64,000 nucleotides of DNA from Gemmatimonadota bacterium (GTDB taxonomy: Bacteria > Gemmatimonadota > Gemmatimonadetes > Gemmatimonadales > Gemmatimonadaceae). Shown in pieces: positions 36,388-44,741 of the stretch. How positions within the stretch are numbered: position 1 is the stretch's first letter; each line of letters begins with the position of its first letter. Location: contig JAIUOB010000004.1 in assembly GCA_020161135.1 (NCBI GenBank), forward strand, positions 124,001-188,000. Reading direction: 5' to 3'. The notes under the pieces were generated by a model that ran no database searches, was not told the origin of the DNA, and was given only the letters and a program-made list of their open reading frames with translations. A program made the position numbers and the translations under genes.

Positions 36388-37563
36388 ATGACCCAGCCCA
36401 TCTACCTGGACCACGCCGCCACCACCCCGGTGCGTGAGGCCGTGATGGAGGCCATGGCGCCGTACTTCGGCGCCCGCTTCGGGAATCCATCGAGCGTGCA
36501 TCGGTGGGGACGCGAGGCACGAGTGGCGCTCGACGAGGCCCGGGAGCGGGTCGCCACCTGTCTCGGCGCGCATGCCGACGAGGTGTGCTTCACCTCCGGC
36601 GGGACCGAGGGCGACAACTTCGCGATCCTCGGCACGTGGCGCGCGATGCGTGGCGGGGCACGGGTAGCGGCCATGACGACCCCCATCGAGCACAAGGCGG
36701 TGCTGGCGGCCGTGCATCAGGTGGCGCAGGAAGGGGGCGAGGAGCGCCTCGTCCCCGTGGACGCCAACGGCCGGGTCACGGCAGAGGCCTTCGCGCGGCT
36801 GTGTGACGAGCGTACCGCCATTGCCAGCGTCATGTGGGTCAACAATGAGGTCGGCGTCGTGCAGGACGTACCGGCGTTGGCGGAGGCCGCGAAGGCGGTC
36901 GGCGCGATCTTCCACACCGATGCCGTGCAGGCGTTCGGCAAGGTGCCGGTGAACGCGCAGGCGACGCCGTTCGACCTGCTCGCGATTTCCGGGCACAAGC
37001 TGGGGGCACCCAAGGGCATCGGCGCACTGTTCATTCGGCGTGGCACCCCGCTGGCGCCGATGTTCCATGGCGGCTCGCAGGATCGCGGGCGTCGGCCCGG
37101 CACGGAGAACGTCGCGTTCGCGGTGGGGCTCGCGACGGCGGCTGAGCTCACGCTGGCCGAACACGCCACCGAGCACGCACGCCTGTCCGCGCTGCGCGAC
37201 CGCTTCGAGCGCCTGCTCGCGGCACAGCTCCCCGACGTCGTCATTCACGGCGCGGGCGCCACGCGCGCGCCGCACATCAGCAACGTGTCGGTGCCCGGCA
37301 TGTCGAGCGAGGCCCTGCTCATGGCGCTCGACCTGCGCGGCATCGCCTGCAGCGCGGGCAGCGCCTGTCAGAGCGGAAGCACGTCGGCCTCGCATGTGCT
37401 GACCGCCATGGGTGTGGCGCCCGACATCGCGAATTCGGCGTTGCGCCTGTCCTTCGGCGCGCTCAGCACCGAAGCCTGCGTCGATCGGACGGTCGAGGCA
37501 CTCACTGCGCTCGCCAGCAAGGCGCGCGCGCCGCAGGCCGTGTTCGAGACCGTCGACTTCTGA
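36388..37563 (+). CDS. Cysteine desulfurase (IscS/NifS family)
   Basis: 391 residues. PLP enzyme that takes sulfur from cysteine as a persulfide. Start motif IYLDHAATTPVREAVMEAM; the PLP lysine is K204 in SGHKLGAPKG; HTDAVQAFGK carries the cofactor-stacking region; the persulfide cysteine is C327 in CSAGSACQSG. The short active-site loop and position directly before mnmA suggest that its main role is to feed sulfur to tRNA 2-thiouridine synthesis, though it may also serve Fe-S assembly since no isc or suf scaffold genes are nearby. A leaderless-type promoter precedes it. Confidence 0.92.
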   Translation: MTQPIYLDHAATTPVREAVMEAMAPYFGARFGNPSSVHRWGREARVALDEARERVATCLGAHADEVCFTSGGTEGDNFAILGTWRAMRGGARVAAMTTPIEHKAVLAAVHQVAQEGGEERLVPVDANGRVTAEAFARLCDERTAIASVMWVNNEVGVVQDVPALAEAAKAVGAIFHTDAVQAFGKVPVNAQATPFDLLAISGHKLGAPKGIGALFIRRGTPLAPMFHGGSQDRGRRPGTENVAFAVGLATAAELTLAEHATEHARLSALRDRFERLLAAQLPDVVIHGAGATRAPHISNVSVPGMSSEALLMALDLRGIACSAGSACQSGSTSASHVLTAMGVAPDIANSALRLSFGALSTEACVDRTVEALTALASKARAPQAVFETVDF

Positions 37564-37583
37564 CGGCAGCGCCGCACGCGCCC

Positions 37584-38738
37584 ATGGCGTCGCCCACGTT
37601 CCTTCCGCCGCGCGGTGCGCGGGTGCTGGTGGCGATGAGCGGCGGCGTGGACTCGTCGGTGGCCGCCGCCCTGTTGCTCGAGCACGGCTGCGATGTGGTG
37701 GGCGTGACCATGAAGCTGCATGGCGATGATGCGTCGGTGCCCGACAAGCCGTGCTGCTCCCTCGACGCCACCAATGATGCGCGGCGCGTGTGCGAGACGC
37801 TGGGCATCCCCCACTACGTCACCAACCTGGTCGAGGCGTTCGGCCGCGACGTGCTGGATGACTTCGTGCGCGAGTACGCGGCGGGACGCACGCCCATTCC
37901 GTGCGTGCGCTGCAACACGTTCACGAAGTTTCGCGACCTGCTGCACACCGCCGACGCCATCGACGCGCCGTGGCTGGCGACCGGGCACTACGCGCGCGTG
38001 ACCCATGAGCAGGGCGCGCCCGTGCTGCGTCGTGGCGCCGATGCCGCCAAGGATCAGAGCTACTTCCTGTGGGGGCTGCCGCTCCCTGCACTGTCGCGAC
38101 TGGTGCTGCCGATCGGCACGCAGACCAAGCCGGAGACGCGCGCGATCGCGCGGCGCTTCGGCCTGCGCACCGCCAACAAGACCGAGAGCCAGGATATCTG
38201 CTTCGTGCCCGACGGTGATCATGTGCGCGTGCTCGCCGAGCGCATGGGCGCGGATGCGCCAGCGTTGCGGCGCGGTCCCATTCGCCTCGTGAGCGGCGAG
38301 GTGGTGGGCGAGCACGAGGGCTACGTGCACTTCACGGTGGGGCAGCGGAAGGGACTGCCGGGCGGCTTTCGCGCACCGATGTTCGTCGTCGCGATTGTCC
38401 CCGAGGAGTGCGTCGTGGTGATCGGCCCGCGCGAGGCGCTGCTCGGCCGCGGCGTGGTGGCATCGGAACTGAACTGGCTTGGCGCGGCACCGGCGGTGGG
38501 CGACCTGGTCGAGGTGCAGGTGCGCAATCGTGCCCGCCCGGTGGGCGCCGTGCTCGTGCGGGTCGAGAACGACGAGGTGGAGGTCGCGCTCGAGGAGCCG
38601 GTGACCGCCATCGCACCAGGACAGTCGTTGGTGCTCTATCGCGGCGACGTCGTGCTGGGCGGCGGCGTCATCACGCGCGGCGTGAGCGGCGTACCGGGGC
38701 GCAGCGGCGCGCGCGGGTTGCCGATCCTGGCGGCGTAA
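37584..38738 (+). CDS. mnmA: tRNA-specific 2-thiouridylase
   Basis: 384 residues. Uses ATP and a persulfide relay to thiolate uridine 34 of Lys, Glu and Gln tRNAs. The PP-loop SGGVDSSV is at residues 19-26; the first catalytic cysteine is in TPIPCVRCNTFTKF and the second in ESQDICFVPDGDH, the expected pair. The C-terminal beta domains (GQRKGLPGG, then RNRARPVGA) are complete. It starts 20 nt after the cysteine desulfurase stop, so the donor and user of sulfur are co-expressed. The stop codon falls in the first copy of a 24-bp tandem repeat. Confidence 0.95.
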   Translation: MASPTFLPPRGARVLVAMSGGVDSSVAAALLLEHGCDVVGVTMKLHGDDASVPDKPCCSLDATNDARRVCETLGIPHYVTNLVEAFGRDVLDDFVREYAAGRTPIPCVRCNTFTKFRDLLHTADAIDAPWLATGHYARVTHEQGAPVLRRGADAAKDQSYFLWGLPLPALSRLVLPIGTQTKPETRAIARRFGLRTANKTESQDICFVPDGDHVRVLAERMGADAPALRRGPIRLVSGEVVGEHEGYVHFTVGQRKGLPGGFRAPMFVVAIVPEECVVVIGPREALLGRGVVASELNWLGAAPAVGDLVEVQVRNRARPVGAVLVRVENDEVEVALEEPVTAIAPGQSLVLYRGDVVLGGGVITRGVSGVPGRSGARGLPILAA

Positions 38739-38777
38739 GTGCGTCGCGACGCAGCGGCGTAAACGCGTCGCGAGGCG
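38730..38777. repeat. 24-bp tandem repeat across the mnmA stop codon
   Basis: Copy 1 (38730-38753) and copy 2 (38754-38777) both begin GCGGCGTAA and continue with a GCGTCGCGA core, differing at a few positions. Copy 1 contains the perfect 14-bp palindrome TGCGTCGCGACGCA (38740-38753). It lies between convergent genes, 7 nt before the stop of the symporter gene. Confidence 0.5.
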
Positions 38778-38783
38778 TCCGCG

Positions 38784-40061
38784 CTACGCCGGCTCGACGC
38801 GTGGGCTCGTCATCACCGCCACCGTCACATCCGACGTGACGTTGAGCAGCGTCTTGAACATGTCGGGCAAGGTGTCGAGTGCGATCATGATGCCCACCGC
38901 CTCGACAGGGAGCCCGATGGCGGTGTAGACGGGCACCTGCAGCAGTTGCCCGCCGCTCGGGATGCCGGGCGTGCTGAAGCTGAGCACCACGCCTGCGAGC
39001 GCGACGATGGCGAGTTGCCCATCGGTGAGCGGCAGGCCGTACAGCTTGCTCGTGAAGAACGCGCCCACCGCCCAGTAGATGCCGCTGTTGAGCTTGAACA
39101 CGCTCGCGCAGAGCGGCAGCACGAAGCCGGTGGCCGTGGGCGGCAGGCGCAGCACGTCGGTGGCGCCCTTCACCATGGCGGGGAGCGAGGCCAGCGAGCT
39201 GCGTGAGCCCACCCCCACCGCCTGCGCCGGGAGCAGCGCCCGCGCGAACTGCCCAAGTGGCACGCGCCGCGTGATGGCAATGACACCGTAGCAGGCAATC
39301 GTGGGCACCACGAGCAGCGTGATGAGCACCAGGAAGTAGAAGCCGATGGCACCGAGTGCCGCAGTGCCGAGCTTCTGCCCCAAGACGAGGGCGAGGCAGA
39401 AGATGCCGATGCCGGCCAGCGCGAGAATCCAGCGCACGACCGTGAGCATGGTATCGGCCATGCCGCGAAAGAACGCCAACTGCGCCTGCCGCGCGCCGTC
39501 GGCCACGCGCGCGAGGGCGAAGGCGTAGAGCAGCGTGAACAGCACGACGGGGAGCAGCGTGCCGTCGGCAGCGGCCTTGATGGGATTGAGGGGGATGAGC
39601 GACAGGAACCAGGTGCGCGCCGAGAGCGCGTCGCCGGCCGGAATGTCGATGTGGGCCGAGGCGCGCAGGCGGGCGGTGGCTTCGGGGTCGACCGTGAAGC
39701 CGGCGAACCACAGCTTGGCGGCGACCGCGGAGAAGATCGCGCAGGCGATGAGCATGCCCAGCATCCAGGCGAACGCCCGCACCCCGACGGTTCCGGTGGC
39801 CCGGGCATCGTCGCCTCCGGCGACCCCGACAATGAGGAGCGGCACCACCAGCGGGATGACCGTCATGCGCACCGCGTTGATCCAGGCCGTTCCGATGGTA
39901 TCGAGGGCGCCCAGCAGGGTCGCGGCGGCACCCGTGGGCGCAGGCTCCCGCGACAGGAGCATCCCGATGGTGAGGCCGAGTGCCAGGGCGAGGGAAACCT
40001 GCACCCCCTGGGAGCGGAGCGGGTTCCGGGGAGCGGTGGCAGCGGACGGGGCAGCAGTCAT
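38784..40061 (-). CDS. Dicarboxylate/amino acid:cation symporter (DAACS family)
   Basis: 425 residues with about eight helices and two re-entrant loops, as in glutamate and C4-dicarboxylate carriers. Family motifs: a serine-rich loop (GSRSSLASLPAM), the TM7-like region GFVLPLCASVFKLNSGIYWAVGAFF, and the second loop LSFSTPGIPSGGQL, followed by NVTSDVTVAVM whose Asn and Asp positions bind substrate and Na+. The usual NMDGT is replaced by FKLNSG, so substrate preference may differ from GltP. The ATG at 40061 is used because upstream codons lack a membrane start. TAGCTT lies 8 nt before the ATG. Confidence 0.85.
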   Translation of the reverse strand: MTAAPSAATAPRNPLRSQGVQVSLALALGLTIGMLLSREPAPTGAAATLLGALDTIGTAWINAVRMTVIPLVVPLLIVGVAGGDDARATGTVGVRAFAWMLGMLIACAIFSAVAAKLWFAGFTVDPEATARLRASAHIDIPAGDALSARTWFLSLIPLNPIKAAADGTLLPVVLFTLLYAFALARVADGARQAQLAFFRGMADTMLTVVRWILALAGIGIFCLALVLGQKLGTAALGAIGFYFLVLITLLVVPTIACYGVIAITRRVPLGQFARALLPAQAVGVGSRSSLASLPAMVKGATDVLRLPPTATGFVLPLCASVFKLNSGIYWAVGAFFTSKLYGLPLTDGQLAIVALAGVVLSFSTPGIPSGGQLLQVPVYTAIGLPVEAVGIMIALDTLPDMFKTLLNVTSDVTVAVMTSPRVEPA

Positions 40062-40206
40062 GTGGCGCGAAGCTAACGGGCGCATCACGGATGGCCAGCG
40101 GGGGGACCGCGGGGCGGGCCGGCGCGCTGCCGCCTTCTCGACATTGGAACGATTCGTCCCACGCGGGTTTCGAAGATGCGAACCGGGGGTACTTTCGACA
40201 CAAGCG

Positions 40207-40230
40207 GGTCCGGAATGATCACCCCGGACC
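40207..40230 (+). promoter_or_regulatory. Hairpin before the carbonic anhydrase gene
   Basis: GGTCCGG (40207-40213) and CCGGACC (40224-40230) form a perfect 7-bp inverted repeat around a 10-nt loop, 45 nt before the carbonic anhydrase ATG. It could be an operator or a leader structure. The remaining 145 nt up to the symporter start show no gene. Confidence 0.3.
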
Positions 40231-40275
40231 GGCCGTGTTCCCGGAGTTTCCCGCCACTCCCCACCCGGTCCCACC

Positions 40276-40986
40276 ATGCGCACCCTGACCCGCGAGAGCC
40301 GAGACGCGCTCTCCCCCGCCGCCGTGATCGATGTCCTCCGCAAGGGCAACGAGCGCTTCCAGAACAACCTCAAGGCCAATCGCAACCTGCTGCAACAGGT
40401 GAACGACACGAGCGATGGCCAGCACCCGATGGCGATCGTGTTGAGCTGCATCGACTCGCGCACCAGCGCCGAGTTGATCTTCGACCAGGGGCTCGGCGAC
40501 ATCTTCAGCGTGCGCGTCGCCGGCAACGTGCTCAATGGCGACATCCTCGGCTCGATGGAGTTCGCCTGCAAGGTCGCAGGCGCCAAGGCCATCGTCGTGC
40601 TGGGGCACACGCGCTGCGGCGCCGTGAAGGGGGCCTGTGACGGCGTCGAGCTGGGCAACCTCACGGGGTTGCTCGCGAAGATCCGCACCGCGGTGGACCT
40701 CGAGCAGATCACGAGCGTCGACCGCACCTCGAAGAACAGCGACTTCGTCGAGCGGGTGGCGCAACTCAACGTCGTGCACGTCGAGCAGGAGATCCTCGAC
40801 TGGAGCCCGCTGCTGGCCGGCATGGTGCGCCGCGGCGAGCTGGGTATCGTGAGCGCGATGTACGACGTGGAGAGCGGCGCGGTGCGATTCTACGACACCA
40901 CCATGCTGGTGGGATCGACAGCGCTGCCCGATCCGGCAACGGCGGTGTTGGAGATGGCCGAGTCAGCGGCCGGCGCGCACCACTAG
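40276..40986 (+). CDS. Beta-class carbonic anhydrase
   Basis: 236 residues. Interconverts CO2 and bicarbonate. Zinc ligands C58, H111 and C114 and the catalytic Asp60-Arg62 dyad lie in SCIDSRTSAELIFDQGLGD and LGHTRCGAVKGA. An N-terminal helix of about 45 residues precedes the core and a MYDVESGAVRFY strand closes it, as in the family. It is transcribed alone; the convergent VOC gene ends 38 nt downstream with a GC hairpin between. No carboxysome or bicarbonate transporter genes are nearby, so a general CO2-supply or pH role is most likely. Confidence 0.93.
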   Translation: MRTLTRESRDALSPAAVIDVLRKGNERFQNNLKANRNLLQQVNDTSDGQHPMAIVLSCIDSRTSAELIFDQGLGDIFSVRVAGNVLNGDILGSMEFACKVAGAKAIVVLGHTRCGAVKGACDGVELGNLTGLLAKIRTAVDLEQITSVDRTSKNSDFVERVAQLNVVHVEQEILDWSPLLAGMVRRGELGIVSAMYDVESGAVRFYDTTMLVGSTALPDPATAVLEMAESAAGAHH

Positions 40987-41007
40987 GGCGTCGCGCCGTC
41001 CGCTGGT

Positions 41008-41045
41008 CGCCCGGGCGTGGGCGCTCAACCGCGCGCGCCCGGGCG
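41008..41045. terminator. GC hairpin between carbonic anhydrase and VOC genes
   Basis: CGCCCGGGCG occurs at 41008-41017 and again at 41036-41045. Because the decamer is its own reverse complement, the two copies can pair as a 10-bp stem with an 18-nt loop. It spans the end of the convergent VOC gene. No T-run. Confidence 0.4.
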
Positions 41046-41438
41046 ATACGACCCGAAGTGCCACTCGTGGCCCTCGAGGTCGCGCACGCTCCACTCGCGC
41101 GTGCCGTAGCTCGTGTCGTACGGCGCACGCACGACGGCAGCGCCGGCCGCCGTCGCCCGGGCGAATGCGGCGTCGAGATCGCCATCGAGGGCGTAGTACA
41201 GCGTGGCATTGCGGGCCGGGAGGTCGAGCGGGCTCACCCAGCCCAGATCGGGCTTCGCCGCGCCGAGCATCAGCACCTCCGCACCCAGCGTCAGTTCGGT
41301 GTGCTGTGCCCGACCGGCATCGTCGCGCACGACCAGCAGTTCGTCAAAGCCAAAGGCCGCCGCGAGAAACGCGATGGCGGCATCGGGGTCTCGGTAGGAC
41401 AGGCACGGGTAACACTTGGGCGGCTGCGTCACGGGCAC
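41025..41438 (-). CDS. VOC-family (glyoxalase/bleomycin-resistance fold) protein
   Basis: 137 residues, GTG start. One complete pair of beta-alpha-beta-beta-beta modules: PCLSYRDPDAAIAFLAAAFGF in the first, DLDAAFARATAAGAAVVRAPYDTSYG in the second, ending REWSVRDLEGHEWHFGSY. The metal-position residues include the histidine of QHTELTLG and the glutamate of DLEGHEW. Proteins of this subgroup (PhnB-like or antibiotic-resistance-like) have very diverse roles, so the substrate is unknown. It follows the AraC regulator after 79 nt on the same strand and may be controlled by it. Confidence 0.8.
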   Translation of the reverse strand: MPVTQPPKCYPCLSYRDPDAAIAFLAAAFGFDELLVVRDDAGRAQHTELTLGAEVLMLGAAKPDLGWVSPLDLPARNATLYYALDGDLDAAFARATAAGAAVVRAPYDTSYGTREWSVRDLEGHEWHFGSYRPGARG

Positions 41439-41517
41439 TCCAGGTTGGGGATGCCCGAACCATGTGTTCCGCGGCGCGCGGCCGCTTGAACTTTTTTCTC
41501 GCGTGTCGCGCCAGCGC

Positions 41518-42372
41518 TCAACCGAGCGGAGCGGGCGTCTCCGCGGTCACCTGCGCTGCCCACTGCCCCGGTGTCATGCCCGCACAGCGCTGGAACTCGC
41601 GCGAGAGGTGCGCCTGGTCGGCGTACCCGCGTGATGCCGCGATGCGACTCCACGAGACACGCTGACCGGCGCGCAGCAGCGCGCGCGCATCGCGCACGGC
41701 CTGCTCGAAGCGCAGCAGGTTGCCGAGGCGCCTCGGCGTCACGCCACAGTGCTCACGCATGGCGCGGCCGAGGCGCGCCGCACTCCACCCGGTCTCACGC
41801 TGCAGCGCACCGATGGCCACCTGCCCGTGCGACTGTGCGAGCTGTGCCCAGCACCACAGCACCACGCGCGACACCGGTGGCGCGGACTGGACGCGCCGCA
41901 GCAGGAAAGCGTCGAGGAGGCGCACGCGTGCGCCGAAGTCCCGTGCGTGGCCGAGCCCATCGACAAGTTGCGCCCCCTCGCGCCCCAGCAGGGTCTCGAC
42001 TGGTGCCGCGAGATTGGTGAGCGTCGAGAGCGGCTGCTGCAGCACCGCGTGCGCACCGAGCGGCGTGAGATTGACCTGCACGGCGTGCGCCGATGTCGCG
42101 CCGTGCACGTCGACCCAGGTGTCATAGACGCCCGCCGAGAACGACGTGCAGTGCAACGGCGTGTGCGCCGCGGACTCGAGACGGTAGGGCGCGTCGAAGT
42201 TCACGATGAGCGGCACCACCGTGGCCGCGAACTCCCGACGCGTGGTGGGCGCCTGCGCGCGCTCGCGCCACGCCACGTACGGGCCGACGACGATGCCGCG
42301 CAACGCGGGATGCGGCTCCGCCTGCTCCACTTCCCACCAGCCGCCGCTCCACGTGTGGCGCGTGACGGCCAT
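41518..42372 (-). CDS. AraC-family transcriptional regulator
   Basis: 284 residues. The C-terminal 100 residues contain two helix-turn-helix units (VAIGALQRETGWSAARLGRAMREHCGVTPRR, then WSRIAASRGYADQAHLSREFQRCAGMTPGQW), the AraC/XylS DNA-binding signature. The N-terminal 180 residues look like the ligand-binding half of DUF6597-type AraC regulators (RREFAATVVPLIVNF, then SFSAGVYDTWV). It starts 6 nt after the stop of the upstream small outer-membrane-like gene, so it is the distal part of the same unit. The target is unknown; the VOC gene downstream is the closest candidate. Confidence 0.85.
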   Translation of the reverse strand: MAVTRHTWSGGWWEVEQAEPHPALRGIVVGPYVAWRERAQAPTTRREFAATVVPLIVNFDAPYRLESAAHTPLHCTSFSAGVYDTWVDVHGATSAHAVQVNLTPLGAHAVLQQPLSTLTNLAAPVETLLGREGAQLVDGLGHARDFGARVRLLDAFLLRRVQSAPPVSRVVLWCWAQLAQSHGQVAIGALQRETGWSAARLGRAMREHCGVTPRRLGNLLRFEQAVRDARALLRAGQRVSWSRIAASRGYADQAHLSREFQRCAGMTPGQWAAQVTAETPAPLG

Positions 42373-42378
42373 GTGCGG

Positions 42379-42936
42379 CTAGAACCCGAATCCCGTGGAC
42401 CACGCGATGAGGCGGCGCCCCGCCGTCACCGACGCGGGGTCCTTGCCGACGCGCGTGTACACCCCGACCTCGCCGCCGAGGGCAAGCAGGGGCCACAGGT
42501 GCAGCGACGCGCCGACATACGTGCGCTTGGCGGTGGCGCGCAGCGGATTGTCGAAGGTGCGCAGCACACCGGCCGTGAGCGCCGCGCCGCTGCCGAAGTG
42601 TCCGAGCGAGTTGGCGATGCCCACGTTGAGGCTGGCGCCACCGAGCCCGACCTTCGCAGCGCCCAGCACACACCAGTCGCTGGTGGTCGACTCACGGACA
42701 TAGCCCATGCCGTACGCCAACGCCCACTTGAGCGGCGCACCGTACGTGAGTCCACCCATGCACTGGTCGAACTGCCAGCGCACGGAGTTGTCCGCACCGC
42801 TGCTGTCGCGCGGCGCACGCGCCGCCGCCGGCTGCGGCTGCACCTGCGCCGCGGCAGTACGCGCCACCACCGCCGAAGAGCCCGCGATGCAGAGCATGGC
42901 CGCGAGGGCACGCGTACGCGCGCGCACGAGCGACAT
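42379..42936 (-). CDS. Secreted, probably outer-membrane beta-barrel protein
   Basis: 185 residues. A signal peptide of about 30 residues ends in ARTAAAQ. The mature part has alternating short hydrophobic strands with glycines (YGAPLKWALAYGMGY, VGLGGASLNVGIANSLGHFG, TYVGASLHLWPLLALGGEVGVY) and ends in the aromatic residues GFGF. Glycine-rich amphipathic strands with a C-terminal phenylalanine are typical of outer-membrane beta-barrels; I cannot assign a family. Two cysteines (about 59 and 88) could form a disulfide. Its ATG overlaps the dnaJ stop by one base (TGATG on the coding strand). Confidence 0.7.
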   Translation of the reverse strand: MSLVRARTRALAAMLCIAGSSAVVARTAAAQVQPQPAAARAPRDSSGADNSVRWQFDQCMGGLTYGAPLKWALAYGMGYVRESTTSDWCVLGAAKVGLGGASLNVGIANSLGHFGSGAALTAGVLRTFDNPLRATAKRTYVGASLHLWPLLALGGEVGVYTRVGKDPASVTAGRRLIAWSTGFGF

Positions 42937-44075
42937 CAGAACTTGAGGCCTCCGGCCTCGGCGAAGTCGCGCATCGCCTTCTCCTGTGCCTCGCTCAACG
43001 TCTCGGGCACGGTGATGGTGATCTCCACGAACAGGTCGCCCTTCTGGCCTTCCTTCTCGATGCCCTGCCCCGCGATACGGAAGCGCTTCCCCGCCGACGT
43101 ACCGGCCGGAATGCGCAGCGCGACCTTCTTGCCGTCGAGCGTCTTCACGCTGACGCGGGAGCCGAGCGTGGCCTGCGCGATGTTGATGGGCACGGTGGCG
43201 ATGAGGTCGAGGCCGTCACGACGGTAGAAGCGATCGGTCTGCACCGCGAAGGTGATGACGAGGTCGCCGGGCTGTCCCCCGGCCGCGCCTTTGCCACCCT
43301 GCCCGCGCAGTCGCACCTTCGTACCCGACTCGGCGCCCGGTGGTACCGTGATGAGCACTTTCCGGCGTGCCCGCATCTCGCCGGAGCCACGGCAGGTGGG
43401 GCAGCGCTCCGACGGAATGCTGCCGCGTCCCATGCACACCGGGCATGGACGATTCACGGCGAAGCTCCCGTGACCGAACGAGATCACGCCGCGACCGCTG
43501 CACTCGCCGCACGGCTTCACCTGTGCGCCGGGCGCCGCGCCGTTGCCCCGGCAGCTCGTGCACTCCTCGTTCACCTCGATCTCGACCGGCACCTTGCCGC
43601 CGGCGGCGGCGACGCGGAACGGCACCTCGACGGTCTGCTCGATGCTCTGCCCGCGCTCGGGGCCCTTGCTGCGCGCACGACCGCCAGCGCCCCCGAACAT
43701 CGACGAGAAGAGGTCGCCGAGGCCGCCAATGCCGCCGATGTCGAACTCGGTGCTGTACGCCGCGCCGGAGGCGCCGCCGGGCTGCGCGCGCCCCGCGCCC
43801 GGACGTTGTGCGCGTGCGCCGCCGCCGAAGCCCGACGGAAACCCGCCGAACGCGCCGAGCTTCCGCATGTCGTCGTACTGCTTCCGCTTCTCCGCGTCAC
43901 CGAGGACGTTGTAGGCCTCGGAGATCTCCTTGAAGCGGTCTGCGGCCTTCGGGTCGTTCTGGTTCGCGTCCGGGTGATACTGCTTCGCGAGACGACGGTA
44001 CTGCTTCTTGATCTCGTCGGCCGTGGCGGACGACGGGACCCCGAGGACCGCGTAGTAGTCGGTGCCGTTGGCCAT
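42936..44075 (-). CDS. dnaJ: Chaperone DnaJ (Hsp40), type I
   Basis: 379 residues. J domain (residues 5-70) with the HPD motif in [15 protein letters not shown], a Gly/Phe-rich linker ([13 protein letters not shown]), a zinc domain with four CxxCxGxG motifs ([32 protein letters not shown]) and the C-terminal substrate domain ([19 protein letters not shown]). It stimulates DnaK ATPase and delivers unfolded proteins. grpE is 38 nt upstream on the same strand, but dnaK and hrcA are not here and I find no CIRCE palindrome. Confidence 0.96.
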   Translation of the reverse strand: MANGTDYYAVLGVPSSATADEIKKQYRRLAKQYHPDANQNDPKAADRFKEISEAYNVLGDAEKRKQYDDMRKLGAFGGFPSGFGGGARAQRPGAGRAQPGGASGAAYSTEFDIGGIGGLGDLFSSMFGGAGGRARSKGPERGQSIEQTVEVPFRVAAAGGKVPVEIEVNEECTSCRGNGAAPGAQVKPCGECSGRGVISFGHGSFAVNRPCPVCMGRGSIPSERCPTCRGSGEMRARRKVLITVPPGAESGTKVRLRGQGGKGAAGGQPGDLVITFAVQTDRFYRRDGLDLIATVPINIAQATLGSRVSVKTLDGKKVALRIPAGTSAGKRFRIAGQGIEKEGQKGDLFVEITITVPETLSEAQEKAMRDFAEAGGLKF

Positions 44076-44113
44076 GGATGTCAGATGGAAGTCAGGCGGA
44101 GATCAGCGCGCGC

Positions 44114-44686
44114 TCAGGCGCCGGTCCACTGCTTCACGACGACGCGCGCCGGCCGCAGGACGTGGCCGTTGATCACGTAGCCCGCCTGGAAGCACACCGC
44201 GACGACACCGTCTTCCTCTGCGGACGCGGCGGGCGCGGTGCTCACGGCCTCGTGCAGGCCGGGGTTGAACGGGTGCCCGGTGGGATCGAGCACCTCGAAA
44301 CCGTGGCCGGCGAGCGACTTGAAGATCTTCTTCTCGACGAGCGCGATGCCGTCGATGACCATCTTCGAGTCCATGGTGGACGGATCGACGTTGGCGAAGC
44401 GCGTGAGGTCGTCGAGGGCATCGAGCAGGCCGCGCACCAGGTCGCCCTGCGCGCGCCAACCGGCTTCCTGCCGCTCCTTCACCGCACGGCGCCGGAAGTT
44501 GTCGAACTCGGCGGCGAGGCGGAGGTGCTTCTCGCGCGCCGCCTCAACCTCGGCGGCGAGCTGCTGCTCGCGGGTGGCGCCATCGGCCTCCACGGGGGTG
44601 GTGGTCTCATCCTGGACGTCGACCGGACTGGCTGCGGAGGTCGGGTCGATCGGGTCGTTGGCCTGGGGATCGGTCATCGGCGTCAT
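44114..44686 (-). CDS. grpE: Nucleotide exchange factor GrpE
   Basis: 190 residues. An acidic disordered N-terminus (about 1-45) leads into a long coiled coil (REQQLAAEVEAAREKHLRL), then the conserved AAEFDNFRRRAVKERQE segment, a four-helix region, and the C-terminal beta-wing (HPFNPGLHEAVST, VVAVCFQAGYVINGHVLRPARVVV). It releases ADP from DnaK. The first of two in-frame ATGs (44686, 44677) is used; the choice affects three residues only. It sits between cinA and dnaJ on the minus strand. Confidence 0.94.
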   Translation of the reverse strand: MTPMTDPQANDPIDPTSAASPVDVQDETTTPVEADGATREQQLAAEVEAAREKHLRLAAEFDNFRRRAVKERQEAGWRAQGDLVRGLLDALDDLTRFANVDPSTMDSKMVIDGIALVEKKIFKSLAGHGFEVLDPTGHPFNPGLHEAVSTAPAASAEEDGVVAVCFQAGYVINGHVLRPARVVVKQWTGA

Positions 44687-44741
44687 ATGCTGGGGCGTAC
44701 GAAGGTGCGGCCCGGAAAGTTCGGGGGTTCCGGAGGGCGAC

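Noticed and set aside
41470..41510. GC-rich palindrome followed by six T between the AraC and VOC genes
   Set aside because: It is terminator-like only for the plus strand, but the genes on both sides are on the minus strand and no plus-strand gene ends here.
43950..44113. CIRCE-type heat-shock operator near dnaJ/grpE
   Set aside because: No 9-bp inverted repeat with 9-bp spacer of the CIRCE type was found before either gene, and hrcA is not adjacent.
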